Part shown: piece after piece, positions 36,749 to 45,532 of the stretch | Numbering within the stretch: position 1 is the first letter of the stretch | How the letters are laid out: the number at the start of each line of letters is the position of its first letter | NCBI GenBank assembly: GCA_001664505.1 | Contig: CP011806.1 | Coordinates: 302,882-366,881 of the forward strand | DNA from: Acidobacteria bacterium Mor1 | GTDB lineage: Bacteria; Acidobacteriota; Polarisedimenticolia; Polarisedimenticolales; Polarisedimenticolaceae | DNA length: 64,000 bases | Direction: 5' to 3' | The notes under the pieces: generated by a model | Seen by the model: the letters and a program-made list of their open reading frames with translations, nothing else | Told to the model about the DNA's origin: nothing | Database searches by the model: none | Position numbers and translations under genes: made by a program

Positions 36749-37951
36749 ATGCCCAACTATAGCTGGAAGGGACGGACCCGCGGGGGTCAGGTCCAGGAAG
36801 GGGTGATGCAGGCGGAGAGCAAGGACGCCGCCATCTCCGCTCTTCGCAAGCAGCAGATCATCGTCACTGCGGTAACCGAGAAGGGCAAGGAGTTCGCGCT
36901 ACCGAAGCTCGGCGGCGGGATCACCAAGAAGGAGATCTCGATCTTCACCCGCCAGTTCTCGGTGATGATCGACGCGGGTTTGCCCCTGGTGCAGTGCCTG
37001 GAGATCCTGGCCAGCCAGCAGGAGAACCGCGCGTTCCAGAAGATCCTGATGGCGGTGCGCCAGGACGTCGAGTCCGGCGCGACCCTGGCCGACGCGCTGC
37101 GCAAGCATCCCAAGGCTTTCGACGGGCTGTACTGCAACATGGTCGCCGCCGGTGAGGCCGGCGGTATCCTCGACACGATCCTGCAGCGCCTGGCTCAGTA
37201 CATCGAGAAGATCGTCAAGCTGCGCGGCGCCGTCCGCTCGGCGCTGGTCTACCCGGTCGCGGTCATCGGTATCGCCGTGGCGGTGGTCTGGATCATCCTC
37301 TGGAAGGTCATTCCGACCTTCGCCACCCTGTTCGAGGGTCTGGGCGCCAGCCTGCCGCTGCCGACCCGGATCACGATCATGGCGTCGAACTTCATCGGCC
37401 GCTGGTGGTGGCTGATCCTGCTGGCCATCGTCGGCACGATCGTGACCCTGGTGCGCTACCACAAGACCCACAAGGGTAAACGGCACATCGACGGCATCAT
37501 GCTCAAGGTCCCGGTGTTGGGCATGCTGCTCAAGAAGATCGCCGTGGCCCGCTTCTGCCGCACCCTCGGCACCCTGACCGCCTCGGGTGTCCCGATCCTC
37601 GAAGGCCTCGAGATCACGGCGAAGACCTCGGGTAACGCCATCGTCGAGGACGCGATCATGGCTACCCGGGCCAGCGTCGAGGAGGGTAAGACCATCGCCG
37701 AGCCCCTGCGGCAACACTCGCTGTTCCCGGGGATGGTGGTGCAGATGGTCGCGGTCGGTGAATCGACCGGTGCCCTCGAGACCATGCTGAACAAGATCGC
37801 CGACTTCTACGAAGACGAGGTCGACGAGGCGACGGCGAACCTGCTCGCGCTGTTGGAACCGATCATGATCGTGTTCCTCGGCGTGGTCATCGGCGGCATC
37901 GTGATCTCGATGTACATGCCGATGTTCGACCTGATCAGCAAGATCGGCTAG
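36749..37951 (+). CDS. pilC: Type IV pilus inner-membrane platform protein PilC
   Basis: Polytopic GspF-family protein around which the pilus is assembled. Two T2SSF domains are visible (FTRQFSVMIDAGLPLVQCLE and ARFCRTLGTLTASGVPILEG), with membrane helices after each (VIGIAVAVVWIILWKVIPTF, VFLGVVIGGIVISMYMPMF). Length 400 is typical. It ends the pilB-pilT-pilC block, and a GC-rich hairpin follows. Confidence 0.96.
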   Translation: MPNYSWKGRTRGGQVQEGVMQAESKDAAISALRKQQIIVTAVTEKGKEFALPKLGGGITKKEISIFTRQFSVMIDAGLPLVQCLEILASQQENRAFQKILMAVRQDVESGATLADALRKHPKAFDGLYCNMVAAGEAGGILDTILQRLAQYIEKIVKLRGAVRSALVYPVAVIGIAVAVVWIILWKVIPTFATLFEGLGASLPLPTRITIMASNFIGRWWWLILLAIVGTIVTLVRYHKTHKGKRHIDGIMLKVPVLGMLLKKIAVARFCRTLGTLTASGVPILEGLEITAKTSGNAIVEDAIMATRASVEEGKTIAEPLRQHSLFPGMVVQMVAVGESTGALETMLNKIADFYEDEVDEATANLLALLEPIMIVFLGVVIGGIVISMYMPMFDLISKIG

Positions 37952-37956
37952 TCCGG

Positions 37957-37990
37957 ACGGGGCGCCGCGCGGCGGCGCCCCGTTCCCTTA
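37957..37990 (+). terminator. Hairpin terminator candidate behind pilC
   Basis: CGGGGCGCCGC and GCGGCGCCCCG form a perfect 11-bp stem with a three-base loop six bases after the stop codon, but the following TTCCCTTA is a weak T tract, so some read-through to pilS is likely. Confidence 0.55.
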
Positions 37991-38011
37991 CCAAAGACGC
38001 GGTACGAGGGC

Positions 38012-39685
38012 ATGAACCAGCGGGAGCTCGCGAGACAGCAGCGCAAGTTGATGATCGTTCGCCTGGCGACGATCACCACGTTGCTGATCTCCGTCTACGC
38101 CATCGAGCTTCACGACGCGCCCGAGCTGAACTACGGGCCGCTGTTCTCGCTGGCCGCCGCGGGTTACGGCCTGGTGGCGCTCTACGCGCTGCTCTACCGT
38201 TTCTGGGCCGGGCGTCCGGCACTGCTCTGGTTCCAGCTCATCGGCGATGCCGGAGTGATCAGCGGCTTCGTCGCGATCACCGGCGGTCCGGCGAGCCCGA
38301 TGTCCTTCCTTTACCTGCTGCCCATCGGGGTCGGGGCGATGTCCCTCTACCGGCGGGGCGGGATCGGGTTGGCCCTCATCTGTTGGTCCCTCTACGCCGG
38401 AGTCGTACTGTTCCAGCCGATCGCCCCGCTGGCCGCCAGCGGCGGCTACCAGGACCCGGGGCGGCTGTGGTACGCCCTGGTGGTCCACCTGCTGGGCATG
38501 ATCGCGGTGGCGCTGCTCTGCTCCTACCTGTCGGAGCGGATCCGCGCCCAGGGGACCGAGCTTGCCGAGCGGCGGGGCGCGGTGCACCGGCTCCAGGCAC
38601 TCAACGAGAACATCATCGGATCGATCAACAGCGGGCTGATCACCACCGATCTGTCCGGCTCAATCAACTTCCTCAACCGGGGCGGGCGTGAGATCACCGG
38701 TTACCGGCTGCAGGACCTCAACGGCACCCGCGTGCACCAGATGCTCGATCTGGACCCGGAGTTCCTCGAGCGGGTCCAGCCCCAGCTGGCCCGGCGGCAG
38801 CGGCTCCGCTTCGAGCGGTTCTTCCGCACCGCCGACGGCCGCACGATCTTTCTCGGCGTGGCGGTGTCGTCCCTCTCGGACCGCAGCGGTGAGGCCATCG
38901 GCTACCTGTTCATCTTCCAGGATGTGACCGACGTCCGCTCGCTGGAGCAGGAGGTGCGGCTCAAGGAGCGCATGGCGGCCCTGGGGCAGATGGCTGCGGG
39001 GATGGCTCATGAGCTGCGCAACCCGCTGGCGGCCATGAGCGGGGCGGTGCAGTACCTGAAGGGTTCGCTGCGTCCGGAAGGGGAGACCCTGGAGTTGATG
39101 GACATCATCCTCCGGGAGTCCCAGCGGCTCGACCAGGCCATTCGCGATTTCCTGACCTTCGCCCGTCCCGGCAAGTTCGCCGCCACCGAGGCGGACCTGG
39201 TGCGCCTGATCGACGACAGCGTGAAGCTGCTGCGCAAGAGCAGCCAGTTCGTCAAGGGCCACGACATCGTCACCGAACACGACGCCGACGAGATCCACTG
39301 TGAAGTCGACGTCAACCGGATGAAGCAGGTGTTCTGGAACCTGGCGACCAACGCCCTCAAGGCGATGCCCCACGGCGGTGCCCTGCGGATCGGTGTCGGC
39401 ATCGACGGCGAGCGGATCAAGGTCCGTTTCGCCGATGAAGGGGTCGGGATGACCGACCAGCAGAAGATGCAGTACTTCCAGCCCTTCGCCAGCAGCTTCG
39501 AGGAGGGCACCGGGCTCGGTGCCGCCATCGTTTATCGGCTGGTCGAGGAGCACGGTGGAAAGATCGAGGTCGACACGTCGCTCGAGAGCGGCACCTCGGT
39601 GACCATCGACCTGCCGCGGCGTACGTCGACGGCGGGGAATCAGTCCAGCGAACCCCTGGTATCGGCGGGAGGCCTCAGAGCGTGA
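38012..39685 (+). CDS. pilS: Sensor histidine kinase PilS
   Basis: Membrane kinase of the PilSR pair. Six hydrophobic segments span residues about 14-175 (for example LATITTLLISVYAIEL, VHLLGMIAVALLCSYL). A PAS domain follows (NENIIGSINSGLITTDLSGS). The HisKA phosphoacceptor is His333 in AHELRNPLAAMSGA, and the HATPase domain has NLATNALKAMP and ADEGVGM. The last part (LGAAIVYRLVEEHGGKIEV) is the G2 region. It overlaps pilR by four bases. In Pseudomonas this kinase senses pilin levels in the membrane; the same may apply here. Confidence 0.93.
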   Translation: MNQRELARQQRKLMIVRLATITTLLISVYAIELHDAPELNYGPLFSLAAAGYGLVALYALLYRFWAGRPALLWFQLIGDAGVISGFVAITGGPASPMSFLYLLPIGVGAMSLYRRGGIGLALICWSLYAGVVLFQPIAPLAASGGYQDPGRLWYALVVHLLGMIAVALLCSYLSERIRAQGTELAERRGAVHRLQALNENIIGSINSGLITTDLSGSINFLNRGGREITGYRLQDLNGTRVHQMLDLDPEFLERVQPQLARRQRLRFERFFRTADGRTIFLGVAVSSLSDRSGEAIGYLFIFQDVTDVRSLEQEVRLKERMAALGQMAAGMAHELRNPLAAMSGAVQYLKGSLRPEGETLELMDIILRESQRLDQAIRDFLTFARPGKFAATEADLVRLIDDSVKLLRKSSQFVKGHDIVTEHDADEIHCEVDVNRMKQVFWNLATNALKAMPHGGALRIGVGIDGERIKVRFADEGVGMTDQQKMQYFQPFASSFEEGTGLGAAIVYRLVEEHGGKIEVDTSLESGTSVTIDLPRRTSTAGNQSSEPLVSAGGLRA

Positions 39686-41157
39686 ACAGGATTCTCATCG
39701 CGGAAGACGAGCAGAGCCTGCGGGATGTGCTCAGCCTGATGTTGCGGCGCGAGGGCTACGAGGTGGTCGCCACCGAGTCCGGTGAAGCGGCGCTCCAGGC
39801 CTTGCAGCAGACCTCGACCGGCTTCGACGTGCTGATCAGCGATATCTCGATGCCGAAGATGGACGGCCTGGAGCTGCTTCGCGAGTCCCGGGTCTGCGCG
39901 GCGGATACCGCCGTGGTGCTGATGACCGCCTTCGGCTCCAAGGACACCGCAATCGAGGCGCTCAACGCCGGCGCTTCGTACTACGTCGAGAAACCCTTCG
40001 ATCTGGACGAGATGAAGGTGGTGGTGCGGCGCACCATCGAGCAGAAGCGCATCGAACACGAGAACGAGGACCTGCGGGTCGAGAATCGGGATCTGCGGGC
40101 CGAGCTGAAGGACCGCTATCACTTCGACGGCCTGGTCGGCCGCAGCACCAAGATGCGCGGCATCTTCCAGTTGATCGAGCGGGTCGCCACCACCGGCAGC
40201 ACCATCATGATCTCCGGCGAGTCCGGCACCGGTAAGGAGTTGATCGCCAGGGCGATTCACTACAACTCCGGCCGCGGGGACAAGCCCTTCGTTTCGATCA
40301 ACTGCGGCGCCCTGCCCAACGAGCTGTTGGAGAGCGAGCTCTTCGGCCACATCAAGGGGGCGTTTACCGGCGCGACCAGCAACAAGAAGGGCCTGTTCGA
40401 GGTCGCGCAGGACGGCACGATCTTCCTCGACGAGATCGGGGAGACCTCGACGGCGATGCAGATCAAGCTGTTGCGGGTGCTTCAGGAGAAGCGCATCCGC
40501 CCGGTGGGTGGGACCGAGGAAACCGAGGTCAACGCCCGGGTCATCACCGCGACCAACCAGGACCTGGAGCAGATGGTCAACGAGAAGTTGTTCCGGGAAG
40601 ACCTGTACTACCGGATCAACGTGATTCCGATCCGCATGCCCGCCCTGAGGGAAAAGCCCGAGGACATTCAACCGCTGGCCGAGAACTTCCTCGACAAGTA
40701 TCGGGATCTGGTCGGCAAGCCGATCGACGGCATCTCCAAGGACGCCATGGAAATGCTCGAGGGCTACCACTGGCCGGGCAACGTCCGCCAACTGGAGAAC
40801 GTGATCGAGCGCGCCGTGGCCCTCGAGGCAGGGGACACCATCGGTGTCGAGAGCCTGCCGGCGGAGATCCGCAGCGGGTCCGGACCCCGGCGGCTGGTCG
40901 AGGTGATCCTGCCCGAGGCGGGGATCGACCTGGACAGCCATCTGGAGGACCAGCGGCGCCTGTACATGGTCGAGGCGATGAACCGCAGCGGCGGGGTGCA
41001 AACCCACGCCGCGGAGCTCCTGGGGATGACGTTCCGCTCTTTCCGCTATTTCGCCAAGAAATACGGCCTGACTTCCCGGGAGGGAGGTTCTCGTGAGCGG
41101 GAACTAAACGCCGACGCCGTCGAGCCCGTACCAGAGGGGCAGGGTTCGGAAGCGTGA
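39682..41157 (+). CDS. pilR: Sigma-54-dependent response regulator PilR
   Basis: NtrC-family activator of pilin transcription. The receiver domain has Asp54 (VLISDISMPKMDGLEL) and the conserved YYVEKPFDL. The AAA+ domain has Walker A SGESGTGKE, the sigma-54-contacting GAFTGA loop (GHIKGAFTGATSNKKG), Walker B GTIFLDEIGE and the arginine-finger region PALREKPEDIQ. A Fis-type helix-turn-helix lies at the C terminus (QTHAAELLGMTFRSFRY). The GTG at 39682 overlaps pilS. The pilin gene directly downstream has a sigma-54 promoter, which supports this assignment. Confidence 0.95.
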   Translation: MNRILIAEDEQSLRDVLSLMLRREGYEVVATESGEAALQALQQTSTGFDVLISDISMPKMDGLELLRESRVCAADTAVVLMTAFGSKDTAIEALNAGASYYVEKPFDLDEMKVVVRRTIEQKRIEHENEDLRVENRDLRAELKDRYHFDGLVGRSTKMRGIFQLIERVATTGSTIMISGESGTGKELIARAIHYNSGRGDKPFVSINCGALPNELLESELFGHIKGAFTGATSNKKGLFEVAQDGTIFLDEIGETSTAMQIKLLRVLQEKRIRPVGGTEETEVNARVITATNQDLEQMVNEKLFREDLYYRINVIPIRMPALREKPEDIQPLAENFLDKYRDLVGKPIDGISKDAMEMLEGYHWPGNVRQLENVIERAVALEAGDTIGVESLPAEIRSGSGPRRLVEVILPEAGIDLDSHLEDQRRLYMVEAMNRSGGVQTHAAELLGMTFRSFRYFAKKYGLTSREGGSRERELNADAVEPVPEGQGSEA

Positions 41158-41219
41158 CGCGCAATGTCAGTTTCCGTGATCTCGAACGACAGCGATGGGC
41201 AGCGAAGCGGCCATCGGAC

Positions 41220-41266
41220 GTCCGCCGGACACGGGAATTGAATCGGGTGCTATAGTCAAGTCGTTG
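41220..41266 (+). promoter_or_regulatory. Candidate PilR and IHF sites upstream of the pilin promoter
   Basis: A perfect 11-base palindrome GTCCGCCGGAC lies at 41220-41230, about 90 bases before the -24 element. An IHF-like site AGTCAAGTCGTTG, one mismatch from WATCARNNNNTTR and followed by an A-rich run, lies at 41254-41266. An extended -10 box TGCTATAGT (41248-41256) overlaps it. The arrangement activator site, bend, promoter is typical for sigma-54 genes. Confidence 0.45.
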
Positions 41267-41311
41267 AAAATAAAGTGAGTTGCGCTCAGGGTAGGCCCGG
41301 CGGGTGGGAGT

Positions 41312-41327
41312 TGGCACCGGGGTTGCT
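41312..41327 (+). promoter_or_regulatory. Sigma-54 (RpoN) promoter of the pilin gene
   Basis: TGGCAC-N5-TTGCT fits the sigma-54 consensus exactly, with the invariant GG (41313-41314) and GC (41325-41326) separated by 10 bases. It lies about 37 bases before the pilin start codon and directly downstream of the sigma-54 activator gene pilR. Confidence 0.9.
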
Positions 41328-41363
41328 CTAGGAGGGGCCGGACCCTTATTGGAGGCTGGATTG

Positions 41364-41813
41364 ATGAAACGGAATGCGAAAGGTTTCACTCTGATCGAAC
41401 TGCTGATCGTGGTCGCGATTATCGGCATCATCGCCGCCATCGCGATCCCGAACCTTCTGAACGCGATCGACCGTGGTAAGCAGAAGCGCACCATGGCCGA
41501 CCTGCGTTCCATCGGTACCGCTGTCGAATCCTACGCGATCGACAACAACGTGTACCCGGTGGCGACTGCGATGAACACGCTGGAAGGCGTGATCGAGCCG
41601 GTGTACATCCGCACCGCTCCGACCGAAGACGGCTGGGGCAACGCCTTCGTCGTCAGCTCGGCCACCGGTGGCTACACCGTGTGTTCGGGTGGTAAGGATG
41701 GCGGCACGGCCTGCACGGTCGTGAGTGGCGGTGGCGCGACCACCAGCTTCAACGACGCCATCATCTTCATCAACGGTCAGTTCGTGCAGTGGCCGGAAGG
41801 CACCCAGCAGTAA
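41364..41813 (+). CDS. pilA: Type IV pilin (PilA-like major pilin)
   Basis: Prepilin with the short leader MKRNAKG cut before Phe, followed by FTLIELLIVVAIIGIIAAIA with Glu at position +5. The mature part is about 142 residues. Its globular part is small and contains VYPVATAMNTL and EDGWGNAFVVSS, resembling the C-terminal fold of GspG pseudopilins. There is also a cysteine pair (TVCSGGKDGGTACTVV). GGAGG eight bases upstream supports the ATG at 41364. The sigma-54 promoter and PilSR context argue that it is the major pilin, although a GspG-type pseudopilin cannot be fully excluded. Confidence 0.93.
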   Translation: MKRNAKGFTLIELLIVVAIIGIIAAIAIPNLLNAIDRGKQKRTMADLRSIGTAVESYAIDNNVYPVATAMNTLEGVIEPVYIRTAPTEDGWGNAFVVSSATGGYTVCSGGKDGGTACTVVSGGGATTSFNDAIIFINGQFVQWPEGTQQ

Positions 41814-41843
41814 GCTGAGCCTTACGGTTAGAGTCTGAGTCGA

Positions 41844-41875
41844 CGGGGGCCCCAAAGCGGGGCCCTCGTTGCGTT
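41844..41875 (+). terminator. Terminator of the pilin gene
   Basis: CGGGGGCCCC and GGGGCCCTCG pair (one G-T wobble) with a five-base loop, followed by TTGCGTT. It begins 30 bases after the pilin stop. The T tract is modest. Confidence 0.7.
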
Positions 41876-41922
41876 CAGGGGCCCCGCTTCCCATTCGCCC
41901 CTCCCGGCGCTATGTTGGCCCC

Positions 41923-43647
41923 GTGTCCGGGATGAACAGTTCGCACGGATCCGTGACGGCGTCCTCGCGCCGTGCCCTGCTGCCTCTGCCGGCGGTATGC
42001 CTGCTCGGATTCCTCCCGCTATTCCCACCCGAGAGCCACGGTCTGGCTGCGCTGCCTGCCGCGATTCTGCTGCTCCTGTTGCTGCTGATCCGTCTCGACG
42101 ACTTGACGTCGGGGCCATGGTTCCCGGTGCTGCTCCTGGGGCTGCTCGGCGCCTGGCCCCTGTCCGCAGCGGCAGCCGCACCCGGGGAGACGGTTCCGTT
42201 CATCGCCCTGTGGGGCCCCGCGCTGCTGCTGGGAGTCTGTTGCTCCCGCTGGGCCCGCTCGCTCGCGGTCTCGGAGTGGGTGCCCCGGGTCCTGGCCCTG
42301 GCCACCCTGGGAATCGGCGCCTACGCCCTGTGGCAGTCGCTGGGGGGCCTGGCGGCTCAGGCGGAGGCGGCGACCGGAGCCGGGCTGCCCGACGCGGTGC
42401 TGGAACGCTTGCGAGAGGGGAGGGCCTTTGCCCGCTTCTCGACCCCGGCGGCTCTCGGAGGCTTCCTGATTCTGGTGGCGCCCCTGCTGGCGGTCCATGG
42501 GTGGACCTCGAGGGGCGGCGCCCGTGGATTGTCCTTGGCGGCTCTGTCGGCGGCGATCGCGGGGCTGCTCGCCGCGGCATCGGCGACGGCGGTCGCCGCC
42601 CTCGCGGGGGCGGGCGCGCTTTGGGGGCTGCGGCGGGTGACCGACCGCCGGATCCTGGCAGCCGGTGCGGCCGCCGTGGTCCTGGCCCTGGCGCTGATCG
42701 TCGGTCTCCGCGGGGAAGGGCTGTGGAATCCGTCGGCGGAAGGCAGTCCCTGGAAGCTGCGGGCAGGCAACTTCCGCATCGCGACCGAGATGATCGCGGA
42801 CCGCCCCTTGATCGGCGCCGGCCCGGGAGGTTTCGGCGAGGTCTACCCGGGCTACCGCCGCCCCGGCGACAACGAGACCCAGCACGCCCACAACCTGCCG
42901 CTGGAGCTGTGCGCCGATCTGGGGCTGCCTCTCGGGATCCTGATGAGCGCCGGGTTCTTCGCCTTCTTTCTCGGGCCGCTCTTGCGGCGAGGCGCGGTCC
43001 AGCCCGTGGGTTGGCAGCAGGGGGCCTCGATCGGCCTTGCCGCTTTTGCCCTGCACAATCTCGCGGACTTCACCGCGTTCCTGCCGTCGATCCTCTGGTC
43101 CGCCGCGATTCTCGCCGGGCTCTGTCGCGTCCGGGGCCCCGCTGGTGACGACGTCGAGGCCCGGCCGGCTGCCGAGGCGGGCCTTTCTCGAGCGGGCCGA
43201 TGGGCGTTGGTCGGCGCCGGGCTCCTGGTCGCTCTGGTGTCGGTGGGCGGGGGACTCGCCGCCGAGGCGCGTTGGAAGGCACGGCTGGCGGCCGGCAGCG
43301 GAGATCGCCCCGCGGCATTGATGCGACTGGAGCGTGCGGTTCGGCTGGCGCCCTGGGAGTTCGACGGCTGGATCGAACGGGCCTCGCTGCTGGCTGCACC
43401 GGACGCATCGCAGGACGCGTTGCGGGCGGCGTTGCGCGACATCGAACGGGGCCTACGGGTCAACCCTGCCCGTCCTTCGGGCTACGCGCTGCGCGCGACC
43501 CTGCGCTATCGCCTCGGCGATTTGCCCGGCGCCTACACCGACATGGGCCACGCCGCCGAACTCTATCCGCTCCAGCCGATGTATCGACGCGACCGGGAAC
43601 GCCTCGCCGGAGAGGTGTCGCGCATGCTTCCCACAGGCGGGCGCTGA
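41923..43647 (+). CDS. O-antigen-ligase-like membrane protein (Wzy_C family), first copy
   Basis: Polytopic protein of 574 residues from the GTG at 41923 (an ATG at 41932 is the alternative). About ten membrane helices lie in residues 15-420. The ligase/polymerase signature is GAGPGGFGEVYPGYRRPGDN with QHAHNLPLELCADLGLPLG, as in Wzy_C proteins that join glycans to lipid, polymer or protein. A periplasmic tail with TPR-like helices (RLERAVRLAPWEFDGW) ends the protein. Neither start has a Shine-Dalgarno; a TATGTT box ends seven bases before the GTG, so the message may be leaderless. It lies just behind the pilin gene, the place where Pseudomonas has the pilin glycosyltransferase TfpO. Substrate unknown. 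Confidence 0.82.
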   Translation: MSGMNSSHGSVTASSRRALLPLPAVCLLGFLPLFPPESHGLAALPAAILLLLLLLIRLDDLTSGPWFPVLLLGLLGAWPLSAAAAAPGETVPFIALWGPALLLGVCCSRWARSLAVSEWVPRVLALATLGIGAYALWQSLGGLAAQAEAATGAGLPDAVLERLREGRAFARFSTPAALGGFLILVAPLLAVHGWTSRGGARGLSLAALSAAIAGLLAAASATAVAALAGAGALWGLRRVTDRRILAAGAAAVVLALALIVGLRGEGLWNPSAEGSPWKLRAGNFRIATEMIADRPLIGAGPGGFGEVYPGYRRPGDNETQHAHNLPLELCADLGLPLGILMSAGFFAFFLGPLLRRGAVQPVGWQQGASIGLAAFALHNLADFTAFLPSILWSAAILAGLCRVRGPAGDDVEARPAAEAGLSRAGRWALVGAGLLVALVSVGGGLAAEARWKARLAAGSGDRPAALMRLERAVRLAPWEFDGWIERASLLAAPDASQDALRAALRDIERGLRVNPARPSGYALRATLRYRLGDLPGAYTDMGHAAELYPLQPMYRRDRERLAGEVSRMLPTGGR

Positions 43648-43648
43648 C

Positions 43649-45532
43649 ATGCTCGGGCTGGCATCCGGCGCGTTGCTTCTGGTCGCGCTACTGGCAGCGA
43701 CCCTGGGAGAGGGGGGCGCCGATCCGCACTCGGTACTCTTCTGGCACGGGATCCTGGTAGCCGCGGTCGCCCTGGCGATCCTCGATCGGCGCAGCGGCCA
43801 CGGGCTGGACCGGTCGCAGCAGGTGGCGCTCGGTCTGTTCTTCGCCGGGGTCGTCGCCGGTGCCGCTCTGGCGCCCTTTGCCTACGGCGCCTGGATCATG
43901 GCTCTCGAGGTCGCGGCGGCTCTCGCGGTGGTGTGGCTCGCCGCGCGCAGCGGCCCCGGGCTCTTGCCCCGGGCGGTCCCCGTGTTGTTCGGCGCCGGAG
44001 TGCTCCAGGCCTGCTGGGTGCTGACCCAGTTGCTGGCCTTCGGCGAGAAGCGTCCCGCCGGTACCTTCCTCAATACCAATCATCTGGGCGCCTGGATCGG
44101 GGCGACCCTGTTGCTCGGTTGCGGTTTGCTCAGCGGCCGGCGCCGCAAGGATCCGTGGGTGATCGCGCTGTGCGTACCCCTGGCGGCGGCGCTCCTGGCC
44201 ACCGGCTCCCGAGGGGCGGTACTCGGGTTCGGCGTCGGACTGTTGCTGTTGATCGCCCGCAGTCTTCCGCGGCTCTCGACGCGTGCCCGTGTCGCCGTCG
44301 CCGCGGTGCTGGTTCTCGGTGCCGGCCTCGCCGGTTGGCGCCAGTATCAGCGCTTCCAGTCGGCGGATCCGTTCAGTTCCCACCGGCTTCTGATCTGGAA
44401 GGCCTCGGTGGCGCCGGCGCTGGAGCATCCGTGGACCGGCGCCGGTCCGCGGCAGTTCCGCACCGAGGCGAGCAACCTGCGGTTCGCCGACGGTGACGGA
44501 CCGCTCCGTTTCGATCGTAGTTTCATCGCGACCCACTCCGATCTGCTACGCCCCTTCGCCGAGCTGGGCTGGCCCACGGCGTTGGCCCTGGTGGCGGCCG
44601 GGCTCCTGGGGCTGCGGCGGTTGCTGCGGGAACGGCGGCGGCTGAGCCGGTTCGAGGGCGCCGCAGTTGCGGCGCTGGCCGCTCTCGGCACCCAGGCGCT
44701 GGTGGACAATCTCAGCGAACGTCCCGGGGTCTACCTGCTGGCGGCGTTTCTCTGGGGTGTCCTGGGTTCCAGCCGGCGCGACGGGCAGCCCGCCGGGTCC
44801 ACGTCGCCCTCGATGTTCCGCGCTGTCGCGCTGGTTCCGCTGCTGTTGGTCTTCGTGGTCGGGGATCTGGCTCCCTGGCAATCCTGGAGGCTGCAGCAGG
44901 AGCAGGCGGCCCTCCCGGCGGCCCAGCGGGATCCGGCGAAGCTCGCCGGTAGCATCGCCCTCAACCCGATCCATCCGGAACCACGGCGCCTGATGGCCGA
45001 ACGGCACGCCGCGACGATGCAGGGTGACCCGGCGGCATATGCGGCCGCCCGGCTCCAGGCTGAGCGTGCCGTCGCTCTGCATCCCGCCGAGTCCCGCTAC
45101 CGCCTGGCGGCTGCGCGGATCGAGGCTGCCGCCTGCCGCGAGTTGTTCCGCGACGTCGCCACCCGCCGCCGGGCCGCTCAACGCTTCCGCGAGGCCGCCG
45201 AACGCAGCCGCTACGATCCGTTCCCGCTGCTCGAGATGGGGGCGTTCCTGTTGGAGACCGGTGATCCGGCCGGGGCCCGTGCGGCCACCGAGGATGCTCT
45301 CGGACTGGAGCCGGGTGCGGTCAGCCCGCGCCTACTGCTGGCCGACGTGCTGCTGGCCGAGGGGGGCGAGGGTTCCCGGGATCGCGCCCGCAGGTTGCTC
45401 CACGAGGCGCGGGAGCGTGCGGCGGAGACCGAACGCTTCGCCGCGGAGAATCTGTACTCGGAGCGCCTGCTGACCCTGGACCCCCGGGCGGTGGATCGGA
45501 TCGAGTCCCGCCTTGCCGAGATCGAACCGTGA
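43649..45532 (+). CDS. O-antigen-ligase-like membrane protein (Wzy_C family), second copy
   Basis: A 627-residue protein that starts one base after the first copy. About ten membrane helices are followed by the motif AGTFLNTNHLGAWIGATLLL (ligase type NxNH), then LIWKASVAPALEHPWTGAGP and THSDLLRPFAELGWP, the Wzy_C core. From about residue 420 the protein continues as a TPR-like periplasmic region (RYDPFPLLEMGAFLLETGDP, GARAATEDALGLEPGAVSPR). The two copies share architecture but little visible identity. The start ATG at 43649 has no strong ribosome binding site, so translation is likely coupled to the first copy. One could be a polymerase and the other a ligase. Confidence 0.82.
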   Translation: MLGLASGALLLVALLAATLGEGGADPHSVLFWHGILVAAVALAILDRRSGHGLDRSQQVALGLFFAGVVAGAALAPFAYGAWIMALEVAAALAVVWLAARSGPGLLPRAVPVLFGAGVLQACWVLTQLLAFGEKRPAGTFLNTNHLGAWIGATLLLGCGLLSGRRRKDPWVIALCVPLAAALLATGSRGAVLGFGVGLLLLIARSLPRLSTRARVAVAAVLVLGAGLAGWRQYQRFQSADPFSSHRLLIWKASVAPALEHPWTGAGPRQFRTEASNLRFADGDGPLRFDRSFIATHSDLLRPFAELGWPTALALVAAGLLGLRRLLRERRRLSRFEGAAVAALAALGTQALVDNLSERPGVYLLAAFLWGVLGSSRRDGQPAGSTSPSMFRAVALVPLLLVFVVGDLAPWQSWRLQQEQAALPAAQRDPAKLAGSIALNPIHPEPRRLMAERHAATMQGDPAAYAAARLQAERAVALHPAESRYRLAAARIEAAACRELFRDVATRRRAAQRFREAAERSRYDPFPLLEMGAFLLETGDPAGARAATEDALGLEPGAVSPRLLLADVLLAEGGEGSRDRARRLLHEARERAAETERFAAENLYSERLLTLDPRAVDRIESRLAEIEP

